NCBI RefSeq assembly: GCF_026965555.1
Contig: NZ_CP114040.1
Span: forward strand, 8,096,001-8,160,000
Direction: 5' to 3'
DNA from: Nannocystis punicea
GTDB lineage: Bacteria; Myxococcota_A; Polyangia; Nannocystales; Nannocystaceae
Length of the DNA: 64,000 nucleotides
The translations under genes were made by a program, and so were the position numbers. Positions 1 to 9,275 of this stretch are shown here, one piece after another. The notes below the pieces were generated by a model that ran no database searches, was not told where the DNA came from, and worked only from the letters and a program-made list of their open reading frames with translations. Every line of letters begins with the position of its first letter. Position 1 is the stretch's first letter.

Positions 1-410
1 CAGCGGCCGAGCTCGCCGCGCCCGCCGTAGCGGACGATCCGGGGCGGCGTGTCGCCGTGGGCCAGGAACAGCTTCTGGCGGACGAGCTGCTTCTCGTCGT
101 CGGAGGTGCGTCGGTCCCGGGCGATGAATTCGGCGTCGAAGGCGGCGATCGCCGGCGCCGAGCCGCCTGCGCACGCGCACGCGAGGAACAGCTCCGCGAG
201 CCGCAGCTGCGCCAGGGCTGCCTCGACCGGCTCGGTGCCCGCGGGCAGGCGCGCGGCGATCCAGGCCGCGTAAGCCTCCGGATCGGCGGTGACGCCGGGC
301 CAGCGGCGCGTCGCGTCGTCGATCGCCCCGGCGAGGAGCCGCTCGACGGCCTCCACGTCGTGGCTCCGCTCACCGCCGAGCAGCGACAGCAGGCGCGTGG
401 AGAGGCGCAT
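1..410 (-). CDS. N-terminal part of a sigma-70-like regulator (cut by window edge)
   Basis: Reading the minus strand from the ATG at 410 gives an open frame that leaves the window at its left edge, so only about 136 residues are visible. It opens MRLSTRLLSLLGG and contains DEKQLVRQKLFLAHGD followed by RIVRYGGRGELGR. That region resembles the conserved segment of a myxobacterial sigma-70 family in which a [KR]LF motif and a GRG-L-W motif precede the DNA-binding part. The helix-turn-helix region would lie outside the window, so the call rests on these motifs only. It could instead be an unrelated regulator. The gene is divergent from the lipoprotein gene at 639. Confidence 0.5.
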   Translation of the reverse strand, partial: MRLSTRLLSLLGGERSHDVEAVERLLAGAIDDATRRWPGVTADPEAYAAWIAARLPAGTEPVEAALAQLRLAELFLACACAGGSAPAIAAFDAEFIARDRRTSDDEKQLVRQKLFLAHGDTPPRIVRYGGRGELGR

Positions 411-638
411 GGGCGGATTTTAAACCCTCACGGGTCGAGGCGTTGCGACGAACCGCGAGCCTCCGGCGCGACAAAATCCGTCAGGGCATCCCGGATGAAC
501 CCGCTGCGGACGTCCTGGGGCCCAGCCGGAGCGTCCTCCTTCGCGGCTGCCGACGCGAGCTCGAAAAAAACCCGCAAAACGTCGAGTCGGCCCCCGTCTC
601 CTTGTCGGACCGGGCGCCTGCAGCCCGGAGAAGCGCTC

Positions 639-1733
639 ATGTCCCTATCCTCATTCCGAACGCCGGCTCGTCATGACTTTCTCCTTTGCGCTGTGCTGAT
701 CGCAGCCGCCGCTTGCGGCGATGACTCACAAATCACCAGTGCGGCCGGGTCCACGACCACGGAGTCCACCACGGAGGCCGGGAGCACCGCCCAGGACACC
801 TCGGGCGTCGATCCGACCGAGGCGACCGCAGGGACCGAATCGACGACGACCGCGGACACCGCCGTGCCGACCTCGACCTCGACCTCGACCTCGACGACGG
901 ATCCCGGCACCGACACCACTGCGGAGGGCACCTCGACGGACCCCGGCGCGACTGCGACGAGCACGAGCACGGGCGACACGACGACGGAGGACAGCACGAG
1001 CTCGTCCACGGGCGGCGAGACCGGGGTGGACCCCTGCGGGCCCGACGCCGAGGGGCCGCTGCTCAATTGCTATGTCGGCTGTCCCGACGAGCTGTTCGCG
1101 GTCCCGCCCTACGTCGAGGAGTTCGACGATCCTGCCCAGTACGACGCCCACTGGAAGGGGACCTGGGCCGCGCCGACGGTCGCCGGCGGCTCGCTGAACT
1201 TCGGCCCGCACCCGATGACGATGGATTGGTGGGACAACTACAGCCCGACCTGGTCGAAGGAAGAGTACGGGGACACCCTGCTGTGCGCGCGCCTGCGTCT
1301 GACGCCGCCGACGGTCGCCATCCCCGACGAGGACATGTTCGAGATCACGATGCGGCTGCCGGAGGACGCCGCGTTCGAGACCGGCGCGATGTCGCTGGGG
1401 CTCCTGACCGCGGAATCGCAGCTGGTGTTTCGCACCCGCATCGACGAGGCACAGTGGCAGGACCACGCCGACGCCCCCTTCCCGCTCGACCGCGGCGCCG
1501 AGAATACGATCGACGTGCTCATCTACGCCCAGGGGGACAAGTACGTCGCGGAGCTGCGCAACACCGCGTACCCCGACGAGATCACCGTGCTGCCGGCGAC
1601 CGCACAATTCAGCCCGACCGGCCTGGTGAACCTCCTCGGCTGGCGCGACAGCGCGGCCGTCCACGTCGATCGCCTGGTGCTCGGCGGACCCGCCGCCGAG
1701 GTGTACGACCGGCTCGCCGCCGAATTGCCGTGA
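639..1733 (+). CDS. Lipoprotein with Ser/Thr-rich linker and LamG/DUF1080-like domain
   Basis: A 364-residue predicted lipoprotein. The start at 639 is chosen because GGAG lies about 8 bases upstream and the product then begins with a signal peptide ending in a lipobox (IAAAAC, Cys near residue 25). The open frame continues upstream to 57, but that part has no coding character. Residues of about 30-130 are a low-complexity Ser/Thr/Asp/Glu linker, including a TSTSTS run coded by 6-base repeats near 870-897. The remaining 230 or so residues form one domain with a pattern like concanavalin-type folds (EEFDD..., WW-N-Y, DMFEITMRLPED). It probably sits on the cell surface. The function, and whether it binds sugar, are unknown. 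Confidence 0.8.
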   Translation: MSLSSFRTPARHDFLLCAVLIAAAACGDDSQITSAAGSTTTESTTEAGSTAQDTSGVDPTEATAGTESTTTADTAVPTSTSTSTSTTDPGTDTTAEGTSTDPGATATSTSTGDTTTEDSTSSSTGGETGVDPCGPDAEGPLLNCYVGCPDELFAVPPYVEEFDDPAQYDAHWKGTWAAPTVAGGSLNFGPHPMTMDWWDNYSPTWSKEEYGDTLLCARLRLTPPTVAIPDEDMFEITMRLPEDAAFETGAMSLGLLTAESQLVFRTRIDEAQWQDHADAPFPLDRGAENTIDVLIYAQGDKYVAELRNTAYPDEITVLPATAQFSPTGLVNLLGWRDSAAVHVDRLVLGGPAAEVYDRLAAELP

Positions 1734-1775
1734 GGACGCGCGACCGCCGGAGGACGAATCACCCGCGCCGCTGTC

Positions 1776-3143
1776 TCAATCCGCGAGCCGCAGCGGCACG
1801 TCTTCGACGCGATAGCGCGAAGAGAACAGGTGGCCCCGGCGCTCGCGCAGCAGCATCGGCCGGGTGAGCGCATGATCGCCGCGCAGCGGGACCTCGACCC
1901 GGTAGATCACGGTGGTGGTGCTGTCCGCGGCGAGGTCCCGGACCTCGTGACCGGCGACCGTGGCCCGCTCGGGGAGTAGGCCGACCTCGCGGCCGCCCGC
2001 GAGCACCAGGCGTAGATCCATCGGGATCGATACCAGGCCATCGGAGCGGCTGGTGATCTCGACGGTGAGGCGACACGCGCCGCTCGGCTCGAGCTCGCAG
2101 CGGTAGTCGGTGGCGGCGAGCTCCAGCTCCCCGAGGCGGCCGGATCGGGTGCGCCGGGCCCATCGCTCGACCTCGGGCGCCGCGGCTCGCTCGAAGCAGA
2201 GCTGGGCCGCGAGCAAGCGGTTCGTCCGCTCGCGCACCTCCGGCGCGTCCCAGCCGCGCAGCGACGCCGCCCGCTCCAGCGCCGCGCGCAGGTCCGTCAT
2301 GCCGCTCCCCGCCAGGCCGAAGTCCCAGTCGCCGGGCGCGAGCTGCGGCGCCCACCGCTGCAATCGCGCGTCGAGCCGCATCAGCGTCTCGACGTAGGCC
2401 CACTGCACCGCGTCCGCGTCGAGGTGTTCGCAGCGGACATCGACGGTGCCGCGCCACATGGCCCCGCTGGTGCCAGTGAGCGGGCCCCCCGAACCGTACG
2501 GCAGGCCGAAGGTGATCAGCGGATCGTCGGTGAACGAGCTGCCGCCCCAGTGCACGTCGCGGTCGACCACGGCCATGCGCAGCACGTCCCCGGGCGCGAA
2601 CGCGGTGACCCCGTCGAGCACGAACATCTGCGGCACGCTGTCCGGCCCGTGCACCCGCTGCGGCGGCGTCTTGCCGACGACCTCGTACACCGTCGTGAGC
2701 TCGACCTGGGTCAGCGGATCGGCGGCGAACAAGCCGCGCCGACGCGTGCGGTCGTAGGTCAGCCGGCACAGCAGCGGGGTGCTCGCGCGGCCGCCAGCGG
2801 GCCACAGCTCCTCGTAGCGGAACCCCGGATCGAACGGATAAACGCGCGACTGGTCGACCACCCACGGGGGCGCGGCCGCATGGTTGAGCGCGGCCCGGCC
2901 GCGCAGGTCGCCCGCGGCAGGCGGGCCGGCGTAACCGAGCGCCGCGGCCGGGTCGGCCTCGGCGGAACGATCGCAGGTCCGGTGGGCAGCCTCGAAGCGC
3001 GCCGCGGCGCAGCCGGAGGCGAGCGCCGCGAGCAGGCACAGCGCGGCCGCGGGTACGCACGGACCGATCGAGGAGACCCCCGGTCGCCTGTCTCGAGCTC
3101 GCCAGTGACCTCGTCGGTGCCGGGTTCGGATTGTGGTGACCAT
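1776..3143 (-). CDS. Predicted lipoprotein of unknown function
   Basis: A 455-residue product whose N-terminus has a basic stretch, a hydrophobic run and a lipobox (LAALASGC). If the ATG at 3143 is the true start, the signal peptide is unusually long, and a later start is possible. I recognise no catalytic motif. The body is rich in Arg, Leu and Glu and includes a segment with two Cys (DYRCELEPSGACRLTVEI) that may be a small disulphide-bonded beta domain near the C-terminus. It lies 57 bases downstream of the 3201-4304 gene on the same strand, so the two may be co-transcribed. Both are predicted envelope proteins. Confidence 0.75.
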   Translation of the reverse strand: MVTTIRTRHRRGHWRARDRRPGVSSIGPCVPAAALCLLAALASGCAAARFEAAHRTCDRSAEADPAAALGYAGPPAAGDLRGRAALNHAAAPPWVVDQSRVYPFDPGFRYEELWPAGGRASTPLLCRLTYDRTRRRGLFAADPLTQVELTTVYEVVGKTPPQRVHGPDSVPQMFVLDGVTAFAPGDVLRMAVVDRDVHWGGSSFTDDPLITFGLPYGSGGPLTGTSGAMWRGTVDVRCEHLDADAVQWAYVETLMRLDARLQRWAPQLAPGDWDFGLAGSGMTDLRAALERAASLRGWDAPEVRERTNRLLAAQLCFERAAAPEVERWARRTRSGRLGELELAATDYRCELEPSGACRLTVEITSRSDGLVSIPMDLRLVLAGGREVGLLPERATVAGHEVRDLAADSTTTVIYRVEVPLRGDHALTRPMLLRERRGHLFSSRYRVEDVPLRLAD

Positions 3144-3200
3144 GCAGCCAGGGGCATTTCTAGGCGAATTGCGCCGGGGACGGCAAGTCCGTCCGCGCCG

Positions 3201-4304
3201 TCAAAACCGGATCAGCAGCCCGTTGCCCGTCGCCGCGATCCGGGTGGCCGCGGCTTGACGACGCAGCCCGTAGTGGGCCGCGACGATCCCGACCACTGCG
3301 AACGGCAACGCCACGACGAAGCCGATCAAGCTGCCCGTCTTCGCGTGCGCGGCCGCCTCGTCCCGCTCGGCCCGGGTCGGGAACATCCGCTTGCCCGACT
3401 CGATCGCCTCGCCGCGGCCGATGTAGAAGAAGCCGACGCCGAGCCCCACCAGGGCGGCCACGCCCGCCGCCCCGGCGACCGCGAAGTAACGACCGCTGGA
3501 TTGACGCAGCTCGCCGCGCCACGCCTCCTCGCGCGCCTTGTCGGCCTCGTCGAGCTGGACCAGCCGGGCGTCGCTGGCGGCGACGCCCAGCTTCGCGCGT
3601 TCGAGGTCGGCCTCGGCCGCGTCCACGGCCTGCGCCGCGGCGGTCGCATCGCCGCGCAGCTTCGCCAGCGCGGCCTCGTCGGCCGCCGTCGAGCTGTCCT
3701 TTCGGCCAGGTGTCGCCAATGCGCCCGACTGCACCGGGACCCACGGATCGGCGAGGCCCTCGTCGCGCAGCGCGGCCGCGACGGCGTCCTGGGCCGCCTT
3801 GCGCGGCAGGTCGCGCAGCGCCGTCTCGTGGTGCTTGCGGCGGAGCTTCAAGGCCGCCTTGCGGCACGGCTCGAGCCCCGCGATCGCGGCGTCGCGCGCC
3901 GGCTCGGACACGTACTCGGCGAGCTGGCGCCGCAGCGCGATCAGGCGCTCGACCTCGAGGGTGCAGCCGGACGCGCCCGCGCGGGCCTCGGCGATCGCCT
4001 GCGCGTAGCGCTCGCCGTCCCGCTGCTGCGCCACCGCGTCGGCGTCGGCTTTGCCCTCCGCGGCCCGCAACGCCGCCGCCGCCGCGTCCTCGGCCTCCCT
4101 GGCCTTTCGGACAGCCTCTCCGGCCTCCGCCTCGGCGGCCCGGATCGCGCGGCCGGTCGCCTCCTCCTCCGCGTGCGCCGACAGGTCCTTGCCGGGCATC
4201 GCCGGCGGGGCGAGGCGACACGCCCCGACCACCAGCGCCACCGCCACCGAGCTCGCTGCGATCGAGTGACGTCGGGGAGGCCTTCGCAACGGCCGGAGTA
4301 TCAC
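3201..4304 (-). CDS. Coiled-coil lipoprotein with two membrane segments
   Basis: The frame stays open up to 4694, but the GTG at 4304 is preferred. It gives a classic lipoprotein leader (ILRPLRRPPRRHS, then a hydrophobic run ending VVGAC), while the upstream part is Arg/Gly-rich shadow sequence. The mature protein, about 340 residues, has long Ala/Glu/Lys/Arg-rich helices typical of coiled coils (about residues 50-270). Two hydrophobic segments follow, around YFAVAGAAGVAALVGLGVG and LIGFVVALPFAVVGIVAA, with a short basic C-terminus. A periplasmic coiled coil ending in a membrane hairpin suggests a structural or sensory envelope role. No family was recognised. Confidence 0.7.
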   Translation of the reverse strand: MILRPLRRPPRRHSIAASSVAVALVVGACRLAPPAMPGKDLSAHAEEEATGRAIRAAEAEAGEAVRKAREAEDAAAAALRAAEGKADADAVAQQRDGERYAQAIAEARAGASGCTLEVERLIALRRQLAEYVSEPARDAAIAGLEPCRKAALKLRRKHHETALRDLPRKAAQDAVAAALRDEGLADPWVPVQSGALATPGRKDSSTAADEAALAKLRGDATAAAQAVDAAEADLERAKLGVAASDARLVQLDEADKAREEAWRGELRQSSGRYFAVAGAAGVAALVGLGVGFFYIGRGEAIESGKRMFPTRAERDEAAAHAKTGSLIGFVVALPFAVVGIVAAHYGLRRQAAATRIAATGNGLLIRF

Positions 4305-4528
4305 CGACTCGAGAGCGCCCCTCAAGCCTCGTGCCCCGCCACCTGCGGACTCGCGCCGATCCCGCCCCCCTCCGCTGACGTCCAGGCGCCTCGGCCGCTG
4401 GCGGCGCTCGAGCGGCCGCGATGGGTGATGGCGAAGCACCCGCGATGGACCGGGCCGGAAACCGCCGAGAGGGCGTCGCGCTCGCGGTGAACGCGGGCCC
4501 CGACCGGCGTCGACGGGACCACGCCGAC

Positions 4529-5299
4529 TCACAGGCGCGCCAGTCGGCCGCCGTCCACGACGACCGCGGTCCCCTGCACGAACGCGGCCTCCGGCGCGGC
4601 CAGGAACGCGATGGCGGCCGCGACGTCCTCGGGCTTTCCGACCTCGGAGCGATCGATCCGCTCCACCCCGGACTTCACGTTGGGGTTCTCCCACAGCATC
4701 GGCGTATCGATCGCCCCGGGCAGCACCGCGTTGACGCGGATCCCTCTCGGCTTGCCCTCGATCGCGGCGCTGCGGGTCAGCGACACCAGGGCTGCCTTGG
4801 CCGCCGCGTACGGGGCCACGTGCGGCTCGGTCTCACGGGCCTGGATGCTCGAGACGTTGACGATCGCCGCGCCGGCGCGCATGTGCAAGAGGCCCTGGCG
4901 GATGAACAGGAACGCCCCCATCAAGTCGACGCCGAGGACCCGCGTCCAGTCGGCGCTCGTGAGGTCGATGAACGGCTCGAAGGTCATCAGGCCGGCGTTG
5001 TTGACGATCACGTCGACGGCGCCGAAGCGCTCGAGGGTCTTCCCCACGCAAGCCTCGACCTGCTCGGCCCGGCTCACGTCGCAGGCGATGCCGAGCGCCT
5101 CCGGGGCGCCGGCGGCGACGAGCGACGCTGCGGCGGACTCGGCGGCCTCGCGGCGCAAGTCGGCGAGCACCAGCCTCGCCCCCTCGGCGGCGAGGCGTCG
5201 GGCGGCGGCGAGGCCGATGCCGCCCGCGCCGCCGGTCACGATCGCGGTCTTGCCGGCGAAACGTCGGCTCGAGAGGGGTGCTTCGGCTGGGTTCTGCAT
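4529..5299 (-). CDS. SDR-family oxidoreductase
   Basis: A 256-residue classical short-chain dehydrogenase/reductase. Visible motifs are the cofactor glycine-rich loop TGGAGGIG (residues 22-29), NNAG at 100-103, catalytic Ser around 150-151, and the Tyr-x3-Lys pair Y164/K168. The size is normal for classical SDRs. An acidic residue after the second beta strand (LADLRR) favours NAD(H) over NADP(H), as an inference. The gene starts only 14 bases after the stop of the GH1 gene on the same strand, so the two form an operon. A role in oxidising or reducing a sugar or aglycone released by the glycosidase is plausible but unproven. Confidence 0.88.
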   Translation of the reverse strand: MQNPAEAPLSSRRFAGKTAIVTGGAGGIGLAAARRLAAEGARLVLADLRREAAESAAASLVAAGAPEALGIACDVSRAEQVEACVGKTLERFGAVDVIVNNAGLMTFEPFIDLTSADWTRVLGVDLMGAFLFIRQGLLHMRAGAAIVNVSSIQARETEPHVAPYAAAKAALVSLTRSAAIEGKPRGIRVNAVLPGAIDTPMLWENPNVKSGVERIDRSEVGKPEDVAAAIAFLAAPEAAFVQGTAVVVDGGRLARL

Positions 5300-5313
5300 G
5301 GTCGACTCCCGGC

Positions 5314-6612
5314 TCACGATTGGTCGTTCGACGGCGCCTTCTGGTAGCGGCGCTCGCGGTTGCGCGCGCCGGCGGCGAGCTGCCGCGTCGCCGAGTCGCC
5401 GTGCTCGCTCGGCGGCTGCACGGGCAGGCCGAGGACGACGCTCTGCGTCGGCAGGACCTCGCGCCACTCGGTGATCAGCTGCCGGTAGACCTCGGCGACC
5501 GCGTGGGGCTCGCGGTCGAGGTCGTAGAGGCCGAGCGGATTGACGCGCCCGTTGTCCTCGCGCAGCGCGGTGTCCCAGTCGACCTGGTCGATCAGCGAAT
5601 ACCAGGTGAAGCCGACGATCGGCAGCCCGTCGTTGCGCACGCGCAGGACGTTGGCCCACTCCTTCCGCAGCCACCGAACCGCCTCGTTCTTGCCCGGGCC
5701 CTCCATCAGGTTGGTCTCGGTGTGCATGATCGGCAGCCGGTAGCGCTCGTAGTACTGATTGGTGATCACCGCGTAGCCGAAGATCTCGCCGGACGCCTCG
5801 GTGGTCCCGTCCGGATGCACGAGGTGCTCGTTGGTCGAATAATAGTCGTTGCCCATGACGCAGTGGTGCTTGAGCCGGCCCTCGAGGAAGAAGTGGTACT
5901 CGTCGCGCGTCAAGCCGTTGTCGAGCAGGTACTCGTACATCGTCGAATTGACGCGGTGCCCGTAGTTCAGATCGAGCGACAGGAACCGCACCGAGTTGAG
6001 CGTCTCGGCCCGGCGGATCGCGGCCGGGTTCTGCGCGTGGTAGTACTCGCTGGACTCGCTCTGGATGAAGATCGCGTCCGGCCGCAACTCGAGGATCCGG
6101 CCCATCGCCAGCACGTTGGCCTTGACGATGTGCTTGAGCGCCGTCACGAACGACCGCTCCGTCGTGAGCTGCTCGTTCCACCAGCCGTACTTGGCCGAGA
6201 ACAGCGCGCAGATGTACATCTCGTTGATCGGCGTGTAGAGCTGGACCCACGAAAAACGCTCGGCGAAGGCGCGGGCGTAGTCGGCGAACAGCGCCGGGAA
6301 GTCGGGGTTCTGGAAGTCGCCGAGCCAGTCGGGCACGCCGAAGTGGCAGAGGTCGGCGATCGGGACGATGTCTCGCCGGCGGAGCTCGGCGAACGTCTCG
6401 TCGGCGAAGCCCCAGTCGTACTTGTCGGGCCCGATCCAGGTCCTGTGAATCGGCGGGCCGTACCGCAGGTAGCGGATCTCGCACTCCTCCACGAGGTCGA
6501 AGTCTCGGCGCCACTGGTCGTAATGGCGGCACTTCTCCATCTCGTCGACCCGCCGGCCGCCGACGCGCGGGCAGCTGTTCTCGATGCCTGTGGCGAACAT
6601 GAAGTAGATCAT
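5314..6612 (-). CDS. Glycoside hydrolase family 1 (beta-glycosidase-like)
   Basis: A 432-residue protein of the GH1 (beta/alpha)8 type. The acid/base glutamate sits in YTPINEM (N130-E131), matching the family NEP site. The nucleophile is E299 in PIMHTETN, corresponding to the family [T/I]EN site. No signal peptide is seen, so it should be cytoplasmic. The N-terminus (MIYFMFATGIENSCP) corresponds to the usual FLFG-A start of the barrel, which supports the ATG at 6612. It is the first gene of a two-gene operon with the SDR. The substrate cannot be read from the sequence. Confidence 0.85.
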   Translation of the reverse strand: MIYFMFATGIENSCPRVGGRRVDEMEKCRHYDQWRRDFDLVEECEIRYLRYGPPIHRTWIGPDKYDWGFADETFAELRRRDIVPIADLCHFGVPDWLGDFQNPDFPALFADYARAFAERFSWVQLYTPINEMYICALFSAKYGWWNEQLTTERSFVTALKHIVKANVLAMGRILELRPDAIFIQSESSEYYHAQNPAAIRRAETLNSVRFLSLDLNYGHRVNSTMYEYLLDNGLTRDEYHFFLEGRLKHHCVMGNDYYSTNEHLVHPDGTTEASGEIFGYAVITNQYYERYRLPIMHTETNLMEGPGKNEAVRWLRKEWANVLRVRNDGLPIVGFTWYSLIDQVDWDTALREDNGRVNPLGLYDLDREPHAVAEVYRQLITEWREVLPTQSVVLGLPVQPPSEHGDSATRQLAAGARNRERRYQKAPSNDQS

Positions 6613-6885
6613 CGCGCCGAGTCGCTCGCCGTCCTTGACCGGGATCGGGGCGCTCGCAACACCCGAGCGCGCTCGACTGCACGCAGGAGAGCCGAAGGTG
6701 AACGCAGGAGGAGCGTCTGCCAGGCTCGGCCTTTCGCGGCCGCGAGTCCGCTGCCGGCGCCCGCGAGATGTCGGGTGCGGTCTGGAGCGCGACCGAGGGA
6801 AGGGCCGGCAGTCCCCGACTCACGCGCGGACGAACCGCCACCGCGGACGCCCGTCGAGGACTCGCTGGCGGCCACGGCCAGCGCC

Positions 6886-7008
6886 CACAACAACGGCGAC
6901 GGCACCTTCGGTCCGAGCGCCGCGTACGCGACGAATTTCGACCGGGCCCTCGCCGCCCGCGACATGAACGGCGACGGCAAGGCCGAGGTCGTGTACCGCG
7001 GCAAGGCT
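6886..7008 (+). pseudogene. FG-GAP/VCBS repeat remnant
   Basis: In one plus frame the bases read NNGDGTFGPSAAYATNFD followed by DMNGDGKAEVVYRG. This is the two-part calcium-loop pattern of an FG-GAP/VCBS beta-propeller blade (x-N-G-D-G-T-F ... D-x-N-G-D-G-x-x-D/E). There is no start codon with a signal peptide in front, and the frame is not repeat-like before or after it. It therefore looks like about 1.3 blades of a decayed gene. The rest of the gap between 6613 and 7078 shows nothing else I can support. Confidence 0.6.
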
Positions 7009-7078
7009 GTTCTACGTCTCGAGCGCCTGTCCCTGAGACCATGCGGAAAAGCGGCGCCGCGGCAGAGCAGCATGCCGG

Positions 7079-9010
7079 TCATCCGTCGCCGGCCTGGTGG
7101 CGGACGAGGCGGGTGTAGGCGCCGTTGCGGGCGAGCAGCTCGCGGTGCGTGCCGCTCTCGACGACCCGGCCGGCGTCGAGGACGAAGATCCGGTCGGCCT
7201 TGCGGATCGTGCTGAGTCGATGGGCGATGACGAAGCAGGTCCGCGACCGCATGAGGACCTCGAGGGCCCGCTGGACCACCGCCTCGTTCTCGGCGTCGAG
7301 AGAGCTCGTCGCCTCGTCGAGGATCAGGATCCGCGGGTCCTTGAGGATCGCCCGGGCGATCGAGATCCGCTGGCGCTGGCCGCCCGAGAGGTTGACGCCG
7401 CGCTCGCCGAGCCTGGTGTCGTAGCCGTCGCTGAGGTCGGTGATGAACTCGTGGGCGGAGGCCGCCCGCGCGGCCGCCTCGACCTCTTCATCGGTCGCGC
7501 CCGGGCGGCCGTAGGCGATGTTCTCGCGGGCCGTGCCGGTGAAGATGAACGAATCCTGCTGGACGATGCCGATCGCGGCGCGCAGCGCGGTCAGCGAGTA
7601 GTCGCGGACGTCGATCCCGTCGATCAACACCCGCCCGGCGGTGACGTCGTAGAGGCGCGGCAGCAGCGACACCAGCGTCGACTTGCCGGCGCCGGAGGGG
7701 CCGACGACGGCGATCAGCTCGCCGGGGCGGGCCTCGAGCGTGACGTGGTCGAGCACGCAGGGGGCGTCGCCGGCGTCGCTCGTGGTCTGGACCTCGCGGT
7801 CGTCGTCGAGGCGCACGCGCGTCTCGTCGCTGTCCTGGCTGTAGCGGAAGCTGACGGCCTCGAAGCGGACGTGGCCGCGCCGCGGCGCGACCGCGTTCGG
7901 CCGCGGCGACTCGACCACGCTCGGCTGGACCTCGAGCACGCGGAACACGCGGCGCATCGCCGAGACGCTGGTCTGATAGACGATGTTGAGCTCGGCGAAG
8001 CGGCGGACCGGGCCGAACATGATGAGCACGTAGCCGAGGAAGCGGGTCATGGTGCCCGCGGTCATCTCGCCGTGGAGCGCGAGCCAGCCGCCGTAGCCGA
8101 CGACGAGGGTCGTGCCGATGTCGACGAGGAGCTCGCCGAACGAGGCGACGAGGTGGCCCTCGTGGCTCTGCGCGACCACGAAGCCGTGGTGGCGCGCGAC
8201 CTCGTCGGCGAAGCGCTCGGCCTCCCGCTGCTCGGCGGTGTAGGTCTTGACGAGCGCCTGGCCCGAGAGCTGCTCGACGAGGTTGCCGGAGATCCGGGTC
8301 AGCTGGCCGTGCATGCGCTCGCTGGCCCGCTGGACCCGCGGGTTCATCACCGCGAACACGAGGCCGTACAGCGGGAACAGGACCAGGCACGCGAGCGTCA
8401 GCTTCCAGCTGATCGAGAGCAGCAGCGCGACCGCGATCGCCAGCTGCACCGCGTCGAGGACGGCGACGATGAGGCCCATGTAGATCAGCGAGGCCGCCTC
8501 GTGGACGTCGTGGACCACCCGGGCGAGGATCGCGCCAGTGCGCTCGCGGGTGAAGAACAGGAGGCTGAGCTTCTGTAAGTGGTCGAACAGCTCGCGGCGG
8601 ATGTCGGCGACGATCCCGTGGCCGAGGCGGATGTTGAAGTGGCCCCGGCCGTAGACGACGATCGCGTGACCGACGGCGGTCAGCGCGGCGAAACCGGTCA
8701 GGCGGAGCAGCGCCGCCACCCGCGCCTCGAGCGGGAAGCCCGGGTCGCGCGGCGCGACGATCACGTCGACGGCCGAGCCGATGATCCACGGGTACACGAA
8801 CGACAAGGCGAAGCCGAGCACGCCGAAACAGACCGTCCATGTGGCGTACTTTCGGTGCGGCCCGACGTATCCGAGCAGCCTGAGCAACGGCGAACGGGCC
8901 GCGTTCGCCGCCTGGGCAACGGCCCCGGGCGCGCGCGCGTGGCGATGCGGCCGGGTGCCCGCCGTGAGGAGATTCGCCCTGTCGGCCCCGTGCGGCGAGC
9001 CTCGCGGCAC
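7079..9010 (-). CDS. ABC exporter (fused membrane and ATPase domains)
   Basis: A half-transporter of the ABC exporter class, probably acting as a homodimer in the inner membrane. The N-terminal half carries six predicted membrane helices, the first around TVCFGVLGFALSFVYPWIIG. The C-terminal ATPase has Walker A GPSGAGKST, a Q-loop (IVQQDSFIFTGT), the signature LSGGQRQR, Walker B ILILDEATSSLD and the switch histidine in IAHRLSTIRKADRI. An acidic insertion (about 30 residues, rich in Asp/Arg, with VRLDDDREVQTTSDAGD) interrupts the ATPase between its A-loop region and the first core strand. The start is uncertain: GTG at 9010 is given here, TTG at 8887 and ATG at 9091 are alternatives, and conserved sequence begins near 8890. 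The substrate is unknown (lipid, peptide or drug). Confidence 0.9.
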   Translation of the reverse strand: MPRGSPHGADRANLLTAGTRPHRHARAPGAVAQAANAARSPLLRLLGYVGPHRKYATWTVCFGVLGFALSFVYPWIIGSAVDVIVAPRDPGFPLEARVAALLRLTGFAALTAVGHAIVVYGRGHFNIRLGHGIVADIRRELFDHLQKLSLLFFTRERTGAILARVVHDVHEAASLIYMGLIVAVLDAVQLAIAVALLLSISWKLTLACLVLFPLYGLVFAVMNPRVQRASERMHGQLTRISGNLVEQLSGQALVKTYTAEQREAERFADEVARHHGFVVAQSHEGHLVASFGELLVDIGTTLVVGYGGWLALHGEMTAGTMTRFLGYVLIMFGPVRRFAELNIVYQTSVSAMRRVFRVLEVQPSVVESPRPNAVAPRRGHVRFEAVSFRYSQDSDETRVRLDDDREVQTTSDAGDAPCVLDHVTLEARPGELIAVVGPSGAGKSTLVSLLPRLYDVTAGRVLIDGIDVRDYSLTALRAAIGIVQQDSFIFTGTARENIAYGRPGATDEEVEAAARAASAHEFITDLSDGYDTRLGERGVNLSGGQRQRISIARAILKDPRILILDEATSSLDAENEAVVQRALEVLMRSRTCFVIAHRLSTIRKADRIFVLDAGRVVESGTHRELLARNGAYTRLVRHQAGDG

Positions 9011-9019
9011 ACCGCCGCC

Positions 9020-9275
9020 GCCTGCGCTCGGCCAACTCGTCGCCTGCGAATGCGCCGGCACCGAGACGCGCCATGTGCTTCGTCGCGTCATGATGCGGGT
9101 GTTGCAGCGCGTGAGCCTGCTGCACCAGGCGTGTCGCCGTCGCAACACAGGAGATCGCCAGGGGGAGCCCCTGTCGGGATGCGACCTCCTCCGCGATTCG
9201 TAGCATCTGGGTGCAGGCCTGCAAGCGAACGCCCCAACGACCCAGGTCGCGGCAGGCGCGAACCCAGGCGGAGCG
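9020..9275 (-). other. Coding-like fragment upstream of the ABC exporter
   Basis: One minus frame here reads like real protein (for example RLQACTQMLRIAEEVASRQG, then ISCVATATRLVQQAHAL) rather than Arg/Pro-rich shadow. It then degenerates into Arg runs as it enters the start of the ABC gene. No family was recognised and no proper start is seen. It may be a decayed gene, or part of one whose 3' end was replaced by the ABC gene. The rest of the gap to 9629 shows no other supportable feature. Confidence 0.3.

Noticed and set aside
57..638. Upstream extension of the first lipoprotein frame
   Set aside because: Arg/Gly-rich without motifs, and it overlaps the sigma-like gene on the other strand. 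The true start at 639 has a leader and ribosome-binding site.
6609..7082. 157-codon antisense frame opposite the FG-GAP relic
   Set aside because: Arg/Ser-rich with no leader or motif; the complement carries the FG-GAP pattern.
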